A stretch of 64,000 nt of DNA from JAHEZL01 sp046074525 (GCA_046074525.1 JBJTOK010000010.1:1-64000); one strand, 5' to 3'; shown: positions 41,983 through 51,341, numbered from the stretch's first letter. Made by a program: numbers and translations. Notes: a model not told the origin generated them from the sequence alone.

Positions 41983-43899
41983 ATGACTAAAAAAACAAGT
42001 TACCTGTTATTTTTCTGTCTGACATTGCTTCTCCTGGTGAAAAGTGATGAAAGTATTGACCCTTATCTTATTTCCAGATTTCTTGTTTTTTCTGTTTTCA
42101 CGGCAGTAGCAGCATTGGTTTTTTACCAAAGAAAAAAAGAGTTTTCTTTAAGTCCCTTTCACTGGATTTTCATCTCTTTTATTGCCTATTCATGCCTGTC
42201 TGCTTTATGGGCTATCAACACGCCCGATGCACTTTTAGAAAATTTCAATTTGCTTAGTGCTTTTCTTTTCTCGGTATTGTTGCACGCTTCCTTCAGGGAA
42301 AATCAGGATGAAAACATATTACTGAAAATACTGTTATCGGCCATCGTCCTTACAGAATTATTTGCTCTGTACACACTCTATGATTTGTATCACACGCAAT
42401 TCGAAACCTTTCAGGGAATCTATTCCATCACTGCGAATATGGCGCACAAAAATTTAGTGAGTTGCTTTTTAGCTGCCACGCTCCCCTTTTCTTTATGGTC
42501 GCTGTATTCCTTAAAAAACTTCTGGCGGTATGTAGCTTCTGCTGCTTTGGGCATCGCGCTTTTTTTCATTGTATTGCTGCAATCACGATCAGTGTGGCTG
42601 GGTTTAACTGGTTTTTTCCTTTTGCTGATAGCTGCATTTACCTGGCTGAAACTATGGTCGGAGGCTATTAAGAAAACAAAAGAAATCATCGCACCTGCGC
42701 TGAGCGGACTTATCCTTTTTATCGCACTAACTGCTTATGTATGGAGCACAAAACCCTTTGTTTTTAATGAAGGCGCCGATCATTTGCAGAGTGTGGTCGA
42801 GCAATCTGAAAAAGACAAGAGCAATCACACCGCAAGTATTTACGAACGCTATTTCCTGTGGGACAATACCGTTAGCATGATTAAGGAACATGGAACGCTG
42901 GGCGTTGGAGCAGGTTCATGGAAATTCTTCTTCCCGAAGTATGGTGTTCAGGGATCAAGGGCCGAAGAAGGATTTACTGTTTTCCAGCGGCCTCACAACG
43001 ACTTCTTATGGATAGCTGCAGAGCTAGGCATCATTGGATTTGGCTTACTGCTGACTTTAATTGGCTTCATCTTTGTACGGACATTTAAATCGTTGCGCTC
43101 CAACATCACTTCAGGAACAAAACTGAAAATAATTTTCCTCTCGGGAACTTTAATTGTTCTTTTTACTGACTCGCTTTTTTCTTTTCCAAAAGAGAGGAGC
43201 GAATTGGTAGTGCTCGCCTTGCTAAGTATTGCATGGCTGTTGTATTATTGCAAAACTCAGGATAAAACATTTTCTCCAAAGCTGTTTTTATTATCGGCAG
43301 GCATCATGGCTCTTATTTCTGTTGGTTATTACAAACGCTGGCAGGGAGAAAAAACTTCTTATAAAATGATAGTGGATCATGCTCAGGGCAGACTGGAGAA
43401 ACTGCCTCGTATGGCAAAAAGTGCTGAAAGCTTTATTTACAACACCGATCCTTTTCTTTCTCCCGTTTGCTGGTATGCCGGCATTTATTATTACAACCAG
43501 GGCGACAGCAAAGAAGCCCTCTCTGCCTTCGGTAAGGCAGTGGAGATTCATCCTTACCATTTGCATTCCCTCGATAATTTAGCAGGGGCTTATGTTCTGG
43601 CAGGCGACAACAAAATGGCAGAACACTATTACCTGGAAGCTTTAAAAATATCTCCTTACTACGATGAAGTGCTGATTAACCTAAGCTCCATTTATTACAA
43701 CAACAAAGACTATCAGAAAGCATTCACCACGCTTCAAAAATGTCCTCCCGCCACCGAACACCCTAATTACAAAAGAAATGCGGTGGCCATTTACAAAAAG
43801 ATTTTAGAAGCAAAAGGGAATACCGAAGACATAAAAAATCCCGACAAAGTACTTGAACTGTTCAAACAATCTGTCGGGATTCGTCCTTCGAAGCTTTAG
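41983..43899 (+). CDS. O-antigen ligase-like membrane protein with TPR repeats
   Basis: 638 residues. About a dozen membrane helices up to residue 450, with the Wzy/WaaL-type periplasmic loop SMIKEHGTLGVGAGSWKFFF ... FQRPHNDFLWIAAELGIIG. The C-terminal 170 residues hold TPR repeats (NQGDSKEALSAFGKAVEIHP; AEHYYLEALKISPYYDEVL). Probably ligates or polymerises surface glycan, or glycosylates proteins. Oddity: the last codons (RPSKL, stop) are supplied by a dispersed repeat motif at 43881-43909. Confidence 0.85.
   Translation: MTKKTSYLLFFCLTLLLLVKSDESIDPYLISRFLVFSVFTAVAALVFYQRKKEFSLSPFHWIFISFIAYSCLSALWAINTPDALLENFNLLSAFLFSVLLHASFRENQDENILLKILLSAIVLTELFALYTLYDLYHTQFETFQGIYSITANMAHKNLVSCFLAATLPFSLWSLYSLKNFWRYVASAALGIALFFIVLLQSRSVWLGLTGFFLLLIAAFTWLKLWSEAIKKTKEIIAPALSGLILFIALTAYVWSTKPFVFNEGADHLQSVVEQSEKDKSNHTASIYERYFLWDNTVSMIKEHGTLGVGAGSWKFFFPKYGVQGSRAEEGFTVFQRPHNDFLWIAAELGIIGFGLLLTLIGFIFVRTFKSLRSNITSGTKLKIIFLSGTLIVLFTDSLFSFPKERSELVVLALLSIAWLLYYCKTQDKTFSPKLFLLSAGIMALISVGYYKRWQGEKTSYKMIVDHAQGRLEKLPRMAKSAESFIYNTDPFLSPVCWYAGIYYYNQGDSKEALSAFGKAVEIHPYHLHSLDNLAGAYVLAGDNKMAEHYYLEALKISPYYDEVLINLSSIYYNNKDYQKAFTTLQKCPPATEHPNYKRNAVAIYKKILEAKGNTEDIKNPDKVLELFKQSVGIRPSKL
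43837..43881. repeat. Inverted repeat at the 3' end of the O-antigen ligase gene
   Basis: AATCCCGACA (43837-43846) and TGTCGGGATT (43872-43881) are perfect inverted copies inside the coding sequence, separated by 25 bases and immediately followed by the dispersed motif. A folded stem at the end of the mRNA is possible; no T tract follows. Confidence 0.65.
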
Positions 43900-43909
43900 C
43901 AAAGAAGGA
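43881..43909. repeat. Dispersed 29-base motif, inverted copy 2, spanning a stop codon
   Basis: Reverse complement of 38500-38528 with one mismatch. It covers the last codons and the TAG stop of the O-antigen ligase-like gene and runs into the 16-base space before the convergent gene. Confidence 0.85.
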
Positions 43910-43915
43910 GGAGGT

Positions 43916-46651
43916 TTATTTCACCACTACAAATGGCAGTGTTTTCATGGAAGTTTCATCCATCAGCGACAGGTAGTAAGTACCTGAAGACAATGTTGAA
44001 ATATCCAAAGTCAAGGTATTTTCATTGCTGATGGATTGCTGGAAAACCAATTGTCCGAAAGCATTGTAAATCGTTACACTTCCATTTGTCAAATCGCTTT
44101 CAAAACGAACCGTCAGGTAATCATTAGCAGGATTTGGGAAAACAACAAATGAATGTTCCACTTCTTTGGGAGGCTTAACACCAACCGTTATGTATTCTAA
44201 TCCGTTGCTATTGATATACAAAACGTTACCAACATACGCAGCACTGGCACTTGCCTTAAAAGGTATTTTCCCACTTACACCTGAAATACCTATGGTATAA
44301 TCACCATCTGCTACATTCGAAAAATCAAAATACAAGTTTGCATCCAGCGTATCAATGGCAATAGTATCTCCACTCGTATTGAAAAGATAGATCACATCCC
44401 CGTCATTCGCATTATTGATGACAGCAGAGTAATTATTTCCTGGTGCTCCGATAGTAATTTGAGGAAGATTTACAGATAAATTCTGAACACCGGCACCACT
44501 GATATCGAGAACATACTGACCCAAATATGCATCAGTAGGAACGGTAAAATCAATCGCTAAAGTAGTGTCATTAACTACCGTAATATTGGTGCCGTTTATT
44601 GCTTGATTTATATTTAAGCCACTTGCATTGTAATTCAGATTCACTGAAGTAATTCCTGCAGTAAAATTGGTATTCTTCCCTTTTACAGTCAGCGTAAAAG
44701 AATCACCCTTATCGGCATCATTTTTTGAAATCGATTTAATGACAGGAGTATTATTTACTGCCGACACCACAAATGAAGAACTTAAATAAAGTGTTTTTCC
44801 TGAAGAAGTGAGCGACAATGCATAGGCTCCCACAGGTGCATTACCAGGAAAAGTAAAGGTTGTTTTTACTTCATTATCATTGACAACAGTAATGTTTTGT
44901 CCGGAATAAGTAGTGGCTGAACCATTGGTATAGGCCAGTAGAATATTACTAACGCCATTGGTGAAGCTGGTATTTTGCCCCACAATCGTCACAGTCAAGG
45001 CTTCTCCCTGATCCGCATATGCAGGAGAAATAGATTTCAGTAATACATCATTGGTGGGATCATTCATGATTCTGAATGCATCTTTTCTACTGAGTTCCCC
45101 GTGTTCTGTTGTATTGACAAAACAATAATAATTGCCCAACTGCATATTTGAAGGAAGGTCTAAATCAGCCAGCAATATACTATCATTCAAAACTGAGATA
45201 TTGCTTCCGTAAACTGTAGTTGTTGGCGATCCCAGACTGTACTGGACTCTAACTGAACTCACTCCTTTGGTAAATTGAGTGTGGTTACCCACTACCGTTA
45301 CCGTTAAAGAACTTCCCTCATAGGCGTCAAAAGGAGCAAGTGGTTCTATGCTCGGGATATCTTGATCCACATTCACGGTAAAAGCATCATATTTCAATAA
45401 AGTCCCTCCTCCTGTAGTATCTATAACATAAGCGTTATAATAACCCACAGGCGCATTGGCAGGGATAGAAAAACTGGCAGTAACACTTTGATCGTTGGTG
45501 GCCGAAATATTTTGTCCGTAAATAATAGTGGTGGTTGGTGACCCATTATTGGTGTATTTTTCCAGTCGGATTTGCTTAACTCCATTATTGAAAGTAGTAT
45601 TTTGTCCTACAATAGTCACCGATAGCACATCGCCCTGATCGGCCTGATTCGGTGTAAGTGACTTAATCAATACGTCATTATTGACATCATTATCGATTCT
45701 GAATGCGTTAACCAGATTCAGATTCCCATCATTTACAGTGTTGGCTACAACCGTAAAGTATCCGTTTGAAGCATTGGCAGGAATAGCGAAATCTGCTTTA
45801 AACAGCGTGTCGTTTTGCACCACGATATTACTCGCATATATATCCGAACCCGCACTGATTTTTAATGAATTTACTCCCTGTGTAAACTTTGTATTTTGCC
45901 CCACTACCGATACTGTTAAAGAAGTACCTTCCACAGCATGAGAAGGAGTGATATACTTTAACAACACATCGCCTTGAGGATTCGCAGTTACAGAAAAGAT
46001 ATTGCTTACTGTAAAATGGTAACCCGGATTTCCACTTATCGGATTGAAAAAAGCCATGGAATAATTACCGATATATGCATTTAAAGGAACCGAAATATCG
46101 GCAGTAAAAAGAGAGTCACTTACCACATTAAAATTTTGTCCGACTATCGTTGTACCCGTTGGCGAGCTACCTCCATACAAAGTGAAATTAGAAATGCCAT
46201 TGGTAAACTTGGTATTTTCACCAACAATGGTCACCGTTAAATTATCTCCGCAATGACCCTGGGCAGGCGAAAAGGATGCGATGCTCATTGCTGAGCTTTT
46301 GATTGTAAACGCAGAGTTTTTGCTTAAGATACCGTTGGCTGATGTATTGATCTTAAAATCAAGGTAGGGACCGTGAACAACATTGATAGGCAACGTCACC
46401 GTAACCTTAACGCTGGTATCGCTGGTCACAGTCACATTCTGACCGTTAATGTAAGTGGTTCCTGTACCTCCGGTGTAATAGGAATAAGTAATTCCGTTAA
46501 CTCCCGCTGTAAAATTAGTACCGTGCCCCACCAGGGTAACAGTCAGCGTTTCGCCTTCCTTAGCCTGGTTAGGTACTACAGCACTTATAATTTGAGCGTA
46601 AGAAAATGTTGAGATAAAAAGAAATAAAGAAAAGAGTAAGATTTTTTTCAT
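43916..46651 (-). CDS. T9SS-sorted protein with seven Ig-like repeats
   Basis: 911 residues. The signal peptide is MKKILLFSLFLFISTFSYAQ. Seven tandem repeats of about 95-100 residues follow, each opening with a version of SPxxADQGDxLxVTIVGQNT and containing VxNDxxxxVxFxxPxNAxxG (IPT/TIG-like beta sandwiches). Then a short linker domain and a type A T9SS sorting domain (VVFPNPANDYLTVRF ... LSSGTYYLSLMDE). Probably a cell-surface adhesin-like or structural protein. Convergent with the O-antigen ligase-like gene (16 bases apart). Confidence 0.88.
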   Translation of the reverse strand: MKKILLFSLFLFISTFSYAQIISAVVPNQAKEGETLTVTLVGHGTNFTAGVNGITYSYYTGGTGTTYINGQNVTVTSDTSVKVTVTLPINVVHGPYLDFKINTSANGILSKNSAFTIKSSAMSIASFSPAQGHCGDNLTVTIVGENTKFTNGISNFTLYGGSSPTGTTIVGQNFNVVSDSLFTADISVPLNAYIGNYSMAFFNPISGNPGYHFTVSNIFSVTANPQGDVLLKYITPSHAVEGTSLTVSVVGQNTKFTQGVNSLKISAGSDIYASNIVVQNDTLFKADFAIPANASNGYFTVVANTVNDGNLNLVNAFRIDNDVNNDVLIKSLTPNQADQGDVLSVTIVGQNTTFNNGVKQIRLEKYTNNGSPTTTIIYGQNISATNDQSVTASFSIPANAPVGYYNAYVIDTTGGGTLLKYDAFTVNVDQDIPSIEPLAPFDAYEGSSLTVTVVGNHTQFTKGVSSVRVQYSLGSPTTTVYGSNISVLNDSILLADLDLPSNMQLGNYYCFVNTTEHGELSRKDAFRIMNDPTNDVLLKSISPAYADQGEALTVTIVGQNTSFTNGVSNILLAYTNGSATTYSGQNITVVNDNEVKTTFTFPGNAPVGAYALSLTSSGKTLYLSSSFVVSAVNNTPVIKSISKNDADKGDSFTLTVKGKNTNFTAGITSVNLNYNASGLNINQAINGTNITVVNDTTLAIDFTVPTDAYLGQYVLDISGAGVQNLSVNLPQITIGAPGNNYSAVINNANDGDVIYLFNTSGDTIAIDTLDANLYFDFSNVADGDYTIGISGVSGKIPFKASASAAYVGNVLYINSNGLEYITVGVKPPKEVEHSFVVFPNPANDYLTVRFESDLTNGSVTIYNAFGQLVFQQSISNENTLTLDISTLSSGTYYLSLMDETSMKTLPFVVVK

Positions 46652-46719
46652 AAAAATTAGTTTGGCTCAGGGTAAAAATAGCATTATTCGGAAAGCATCC
46701 AAATAAAATGTGCTCGCGC

Positions 46720-47886
46720 TTATGCCTTTCGCCTGTTCTTCTCAGCCATGATCAAACGCAGCTCCCGGCCCGTTTGTCCGGCAATGGAAGTATTCTCCTT
46801 CGCACGTCGGATAAGGTAAGGAACAAGCTTTTCCACCGGACCGTAAGGCACGTACTTCACAACATTGTAACTATTGTCTGCCAGGTTAAAACTGATGTGA
46901 TTACTCATTCCATACAACTGCGCGAAACACACACGTTCATTGTTGGTTTTGAGTCCTTTTTGCTTGATCATGTGTACCAGATGCAAACAGCTGGATTCGT
47001 TGTGTGTTCCGGCACAGATATTCACCGTATCAATATTTTCAACGCAAATTGTAAGCGCCTTGTTGAAGAGTCGGTCGGTTTCTTCCTTATTGGCATTAAT
47101 AGGAGAAGGATAGCCCATCACCTCGGCGCGCTTTCGTTCTTTTTCCATGTAGGCACCACGCACCAGCTTAATGCCAAGGAAATATCCACCTTCACGGGCA
47201 TTTTCAATCTGCTCTTTCAGAAAAGAAATCCTGTCGTTGCGGTACATCTGAATTGTATTGAAAACAATTGCCTGTTCGCGGTTGTATTTCTTAATCATTT
47301 CCTCGGCCAAACCGTCGATTACCTTTTGTATCCAGGTTTCTTCGGCGTCGAGGAAAATACGGACTTTGTTGTTATAAGCCGTTTGGCAGATCTCCTCTAC
47401 CCTGGCGCGAACTTTAGCAAATTCCTCCTTTTCGGCAGCAGTGAGCTCAATGCCTGCCTGCACTTTTTCCAATAATTCAAAACGAGCGAGTCCGGTAAGT
47501 TTAAAAACAGTAAAGGGAATACGGCGATTGTCGCTGGCCAGGCTTATGGTGGCCAGCACTTCACTCTTTGAATTTTCAAAAGACGCATCGTTGTTCTGAC
47601 CTTCGGCCGAATAATCGAGAATAGTACCTACCTTGTGTTTATCATATAATTCGAGGACAACATTCTGGCATTCTTCAATCGTTTCACCACCACAGAACTG
47701 CTTGTACATGGTTTTCTTGATGAGTCCCTTGATGGGGAGATGTATCCTAAAAGCCCAGCGCATAATACCTTTGCCATACTTCACCAGCCAGGGATAACCC
47801 ATCATTTTAAATAAAACATAAGATTGATTCAGTTCGCGGTTGGAACGGCCCTTGAACGCAATTTCAGTATTGTGGAGATTAAGCAT
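46720..47886 (-). CDS. Proline dehydrogenase
   Basis: 388 residues, FAD-dependent TIM barrel of the PutA/PRODH family. Seen: GTILDYSAEG, VFKLTGLARFELLEKVQ, IFLDAEETWIQKVID, IVFNTIQMYRND, LVRGAYMEKERKRAEVMGYP and the closing RRAKENTSIAGQTGRELRLI with substrate-binding Arg residues. Oxidises L-proline to pyrroline-5-carboxylate; monofunctional. A proC gene for the opposite step lies 2.5 kb away. Confidence 0.95.
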   Translation of the reverse strand: MLNLHNTEIAFKGRSNRELNQSYVLFKMMGYPWLVKYGKGIMRWAFRIHLPIKGLIKKTMYKQFCGGETIEECQNVVLELYDKHKVGTILDYSAEGQNNDASFENSKSEVLATISLASDNRRIPFTVFKLTGLARFELLEKVQAGIELTAAEKEEFAKVRARVEEICQTAYNNKVRIFLDAEETWIQKVIDGLAEEMIKKYNREQAIVFNTIQMYRNDRISFLKEQIENAREGGYFLGIKLVRGAYMEKERKRAEVMGYPSPINANKEETDRLFNKALTICVENIDTVNICAGTHNESSCLHLVHMIKQKGLKTNNERVCFAQLYGMSNHISFNLADNSYNVVKYVPYGPVEKLVPYLIRRAKENTSIAGQTGRELRLIMAEKNRRKA

Positions 47887-47939
47887 CCTCTTGCTTTTTT
47901 AATGCATACGTCAGTGTAAAAAAGAAGTTTTCTGAAAAT

Positions 47940-48806
47940 TCAGGGTTTCTTCTTCCTTAAATATAGCGTTTCTCCTGCAACCGGTGTTGCACCTGCTTGA
48001 ATATTATTTTTCCTGTACAGGTATTTTAGCTGAATGCCGAACTTTTGGGAGATGGTCCAGTAGTTATCATCCTTTGCCACTATATAAACATCCTGAGTTC
48101 CTTTATGGCGCTTGGGTTGCAGGTATATCACCTGATCGGAAGCCAGTGCCATGGTATCATTCAGGTCGTTGTATTTATACAACCGTTTTTTACTGATCTG
48201 GAATTCTTTGGCGATGCTATCGAGATCATCGGCACCGGCGGCTATGACATATTTCACGAAATTCTTACTGATGAACACTTCATGCGGACCATCAGCAGGC
48301 TCTGCTTTGGGGAGGGTATCATATTGCTGCAGATTATAGCGTTCTATCATGTTAGTGAGTAGCTGAGGATATTTGGGATTGGTGGCATAACCAGCAGCTT
48401 TGAGTCCGGCAGCCCAGCCTTTGTAATCGGTAATCTGCAATTGAAAAAGGGCCGCGTAGCGCGAACGCGTTTTCAGGAAAGCCGAATGATCACGATAAGA
48501 TTCCAGCACAGTATTGTATTTCCTGAAACATTCGTTCTTGGCATCATCATCCATCTTGTAGGTATCACCGGTCCAGTCGGAATGGCACTTAATCCCAAAA
48601 TGATTTTTGGCATTTTGCGCCAGTTTGCTGTTGCCATAATTGGATTCCAGCATGCCCTGGGCCAGTGTAATACTGGCAGGAACGCCATATTCATGCATTT
48701 CCTTTACCGCATCGTCTTTATACTCGGCAATGTATTGTTCGGGAGTAATGTTTGCACATAGCACTCCCTGCATCAAAAGCAGAAGCATCAGTAAACGCCT
48801 TTCCAT
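47940..48806 (-). CDS. Peptidoglycan glucosaminidase with two LysM domains
   Basis: 288 residues. Signal peptide MERRLLMLLLLMQGVLCA. GH73 glucosaminidase domain (about 20-155) with the catalytic Glu in ITLAQGMLESNYGNSKLA and NHFGIKCHSDWTG, YRDHSAFLKT and YATNPKYPQLLTNMIERY. Two LysM-like modules follow (about 180-230 and 240-286: VAKDDNYWTISQKFGIQLKY). It cuts GlcNAc-MurNAc bonds in the cell wall. Starts 14 bases after the upstream PLP-enzyme gene stops. Confidence 0.93.
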   Translation of the reverse strand: MERRLLMLLLLMQGVLCANITPEQYIAEYKDDAVKEMHEYGVPASITLAQGMLESNYGNSKLAQNAKNHFGIKCHSDWTGDTYKMDDDAKNECFRKYNTVLESYRDHSAFLKTRSRYAALFQLQITDYKGWAAGLKAAGYATNPKYPQLLTNMIERYNLQQYDTLPKAEPADGPHEVFISKNFVKYVIAAGADDLDSIAKEFQISKKRLYKYNDLNDTMALASDQVIYLQPKRHKGTQDVYIVAKDDNYWTISQKFGIQLKYLYRKNNIQAGATPVAGETLYLRKKKP

Positions 48807-48820
48807 GACGATAAAAATAA

Positions 48821-49684
48821 TTATTTTGAAAGGTCAATAGCAAATCTCTCCTTAATTCCTTCGTTGCCCTGGAGCCCTCCGGTGTGCACTGCCAATACTT
48901 TGCAGCCTTTGTTAAAAAAGCCTTTATCAAGCAGATCCATCAACGCCATCATCATCTTACCGGTATAAATACCATCCAGCGGAAGTTCATATACTTCGTG
49001 CATTTTGCGGATAAAAGTGACTAATTCATTATTGATTTTCCCATATCCACCACAATGATAATCCAACGCAAGCTCCCAGTTTTTATTGGTATTCCCGGAA
49101 GAAGAGAGATGGTTTGAGATATCATCCTTAAGGAATTCGGCACCTTTCAATACCGGAATGCCTATCAATTTCTGATGGGGTAAAGAAGATAAAATGAGTC
49201 CGCTCAGGGTAGCACCAGTCCCGCAGGCACAAACAACATAATCGTACTTTTCACCAATACCATCAAGCATTTCAGAGCAACCGCGCACCCCTTCACTATT
49301 CGATCCGCCTTCAGGAATCACATAAGCACCAGAAAAGAAAAATCCTGAAATATCTTTATTGCGGTACATGTCCCTCGATACAAAATGCAGTTCCATCCCC
49401 TGCTCTTTACAAAAAGATAAAGTAGCATTCTCCACTTTATCACCACGAACAATACCGATGGTTTTGATGTTGTGCTCCATTCCGGCAGCAGCTGTTGCCG
49501 CGAGATGATTGGAATAAGCTCCTCCAAAAGTGACAATACACGAAGCCTTCAGCCTTTTCGCCTCTTCCAGATTGTACTTGAGTTTCCACCATTTATTACC
49601 CGAAACAAATGGATGACGCAGATCTTCCCGCAAAACATCGAGCTGTATACCATGGTTGAAAATTCCTAACTGCTGCAACAACAT
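48821..49684 (-). CDS. D-cysteine desulfhydrase / ACC deaminase-like PLP enzyme
   Basis: 287 residues of fold-type II PLP enzymes. The PLP Lys is in HPFVSGNKWWKLKYNLEEA; ASCIVTFGGAYSNHLAATAA is the substrate/cofactor loop, and CACGTGATLSGLIL the Gly-rich phosphate site. The group includes D-cysteine desulfhydrase and 1-aminocyclopropane-1-carboxylate deaminase; many annotated deaminases are really desulfhydrases, and sequence alone does not settle it. Divergent from a small DUF5522 gene. Confidence 0.88.
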   Translation of the reverse strand: MLLQQLGIFNHGIQLDVLREDLRHPFVSGNKWWKLKYNLEEAKRLKASCIVTFGGAYSNHLAATAAAGMEHNIKTIGIVRGDKVENATLSFCKEQGMELHFVSRDMYRNKDISGFFFSGAYVIPEGGSNSEGVRGCSEMLDGIGEKYDYVVCACGTGATLSGLILSSLPHQKLIGIPVLKGAEFLKDDISNHLSSSGNTNKNWELALDYHCGGYGKINNELVTFIRKMHEVYELPLDGIYTGKMMMALMDLLDKGFFNKGCKVLAVHTGGLQGNEGIKERFAIDLSK

Positions 49685-49691
49685 ATATTTG
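49684..49691 (+). promoter_or_regulatory. Candidate -7 element of the DUF5522 gene
   Basis: TATATTTG fits TAnnTTTG; it lies 25 bases before the TTG start at 49716. The -33 element is unclear. Confidence 0.5.
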
Positions 49692-49715
49692 TAAATTTAC
49701 CTCAAATAATCTCCA

Positions 49716-49886
49716 TTGAGCGAAATATTTGAAAGCAAAAACCCACTCGAACCCGATGATTTTTATTGGGAAAACGGTTATCGGGTATTTACGGCCAAAT
49801 ATTTGCTAAAGAGAGGACATTGCTGCAAATCAGGTTGCCGCCATTGTCCTTATGGATTTAAGAAAGAAACCAAAAACAAGAAATAA
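49716..49886 (+). CDS. DUF5522 small Cys-rich protein (TTG start)
   Basis: 56 residues, 171 bases. Starts with TTG at 49716, read as Met, then SEIFESKNPLEPDDFYWENG, VFTAKYLLKRGHCCKSGCRH and CPYGFKKETKNKK. The CC-x3-C-x2-CPYGF block is the DUF5522 signature, with four Cys and a His that suggest metal binding. No ATG is available upstream in frame without losing the match. Its stop precedes the next ATG (49888) by one base, so it is coupled to the lipoprotein gene. Confidence 0.85.
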   Translation: MSEIFESKNPLEPDDFYWENGYRVFTAKYLLKRGHCCKSGCRHCPYGFKKETKNKK

Positions 49887-49887
49887 C

Positions 49888-50298
49888 ATGAAAAAATCAC
49901 TTTTGCTCTTTTGCTCTGTTTTGTTGCTGGCAGCCTGTCAGCCCGATGATGGCAATACCGACACGGATATCCGCACCGATTATGTTGGGTCCTGGAAATG
50001 CGTGCAAACCAGTAAATTGATTCCTACCACGGAATTCACTGTTACTATCGTAAAAGACACTGCCAACTCCTCCCGCATCAAGCTTTATAATTTCACTAAA
50101 CTAGGTAGCAACAGCAGTGTTTACGCCAACATCAGCACTGTTGCGGCGAATGAAATCGAAATCCCTACTCAATCAGTCCAATCCAATATTATTAAGGGAA
50201 GTGGCACACAGGTGAATGCCAATAAACTGAATATTGAGTACACTGTCGATGATGGTAATGAAACCGATACTTTGACCGCTGTATTTACCAAGCTTTAG
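49888..50298 (+). CDS. Small lipoprotein of unknown function
   Basis: 136 residues from the ATG at 49888; the longer frame from 49852 has no signal peptide start and overlaps DUF5522. Lipoprotein signal MKKSLLLFCSVLLLAAC, with the lipid-attached Cys at residue 17. The mature part is beta-rich (YVGSWKCVQTSKLI; NKLNIEYTVDDGNETDTLTA), resembling small lipocalin-like Bacteroidota lipoproteins. No function assigned. Confidence 0.85.
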   Translation: MKKSLLLFCSVLLLAACQPDDGNTDTDIRTDYVGSWKCVQTSKLIPTTEFTVTIVKDTANSSRIKLYNFTKLGSNSSVYANISTVAANEIEIPTQSVQSNIIKGSGTQVNANKLNIEYTVDDGNETDTLTAVFTKL

Positions 50299-50363
50299 TT
50301 TTTGCGGGAAAAAACTAAAGTATATCTCTATTTTACTAAATTTACCGCTCAAAATTTATAGCT

Positions 50364-51176
50364 ATGGCTTCAATCAACAAAATTGCAATTCTCGGTGGCG
50401 GAAATATGGGCTTGGCCTTTGCGCGCGGACTCGTTAAATCCGGGAAATTCAAACCAGAACAAATTACCCTTACCCGCCGAATGCTTCGCAATGTTGAAGC
50501 TATACAAGCTGAAGGATTTCCTGCCACACGCGACAATGCTGAAGCCATTAAAGGTGCCGATGCTATTATTCTCGCCGTTCTTCCGCAACAGGTAAATAAT
50601 GTGCTGGAAGACATCAAGGCTACCGTAGATGTGAGCTCACAATTCATCATCTCCCTGATTTCAGGCGTTACTTCAAGCGATATCAAGGGCTACCTTAACG
50701 CTAAAATCCCAGTGGTGATTGCTATGCCAAACACGGCTATTGCCATTCAACAATCCATGACTTGCATCGCTGCTTCCAACAGCGACAAAAAATACATCGA
50801 TATCGCTACTGAATTATTCAACACAGTAGGTGAAACAGTTACTATCGATGAAGGACAAATGACTGCTGCAACAGCACTTTGCGCTTGTGGCGTAGCCTTC
50901 TTCCTGCGCTCTATCCGCGCTGCATCACAAGGCGGAACCGAAATCGGCTTCCATTCACACGATGCTTTGAAGATGGCAGTACAGGTTGCACGTGGTGCCG
51001 CCGAATTACTGCACCAGCACAACTCTCATCCGGAAGATGAAATCGATAAAGTAACTTCTCCAAAAGGCTGTACCATTGCCGGCTTGAACGAAATGGAACA
51101 CCAGGGCTTCAGCTCAGCGATGATTAAAGGGATTATCCTGGCAAATGACAAAGCGGGAACGCTTTATAAGAAGTAA
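50364..51176 (+). CDS. proC: Pyrroline-5-carboxylate reductase
   Basis: 270 residues. NADP(H) site ILGGGNMGLAFARGLVKSGK; GADAIILAVLPQQVNNVLED; PNTAIAIQQSMTCIAAS; and the dimerisation motif MTAATALCACGVAFFLRSI. Last step of proline synthesis. A weak -7 element (TAAATTTA at 50337-50344) precedes the ATG. Followed by a strong terminator. Confidence 0.96.
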   Translation: MASINKIAILGGGNMGLAFARGLVKSGKFKPEQITLTRRMLRNVEAIQAEGFPATRDNAEAIKGADAIILAVLPQQVNNVLEDIKATVDVSSQFIISLISGVTSSDIKGYLNAKIPVVIAMPNTAIAIQQSMTCIAASNSDKKYIDIATELFNTVGETVTIDEGQMTAATALCACGVAFFLRSIRAASQGGTEIGFHSHDALKMAVQVARGAAELLHQHNSHPEDEIDKVTSPKGCTIAGLNEMEHQGFSSAMIKGIILANDKAGTLYKK

Positions 51177-51198
51177 AAGCATTTACTACACTTAGTGA

Positions 51199-51230
51199 AA
51201 AAAGCGAAGAGTTTTCTTCGCTTTTTTTGT
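51199..51230 (+). terminator. proC terminator
   Basis: AAAGCGAAGA (51201-51210) pairs with TCTTCGCTTT (51215-51224), followed by a T run. Confidence 0.9.
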
Positions 51231-51244
51231 CGTATTCTTCCGAA

Positions 51245-51341
51245 TATGGACTGCTAACTTCGAATGAGGGCCCGAGCCAGGAGTGGGGCCTGCGCTGGAG
51301 GAAGCGAAATTATCTCTTCACCGTTGGATAAAAAATTTCGC
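51245..51341. repeat. Dispersed palindromic element, copy 2
   Basis: TATGGACTGCTAACTTCG (51245-51262) and a 38-base hairpin block (51304-51341, GCGAAATT...AATTTCGC). The same blocks occur at 38276-38348. An additional GC-rich stretch lies between the blocks in this copy, including GAGCCAGGAG. Confidence 0.75.

Noticed and set aside
46708..47475. 255-codon plus-strand open frame
   Set aside because: Antisense to proline dehydrogenase, with no recognisable features.
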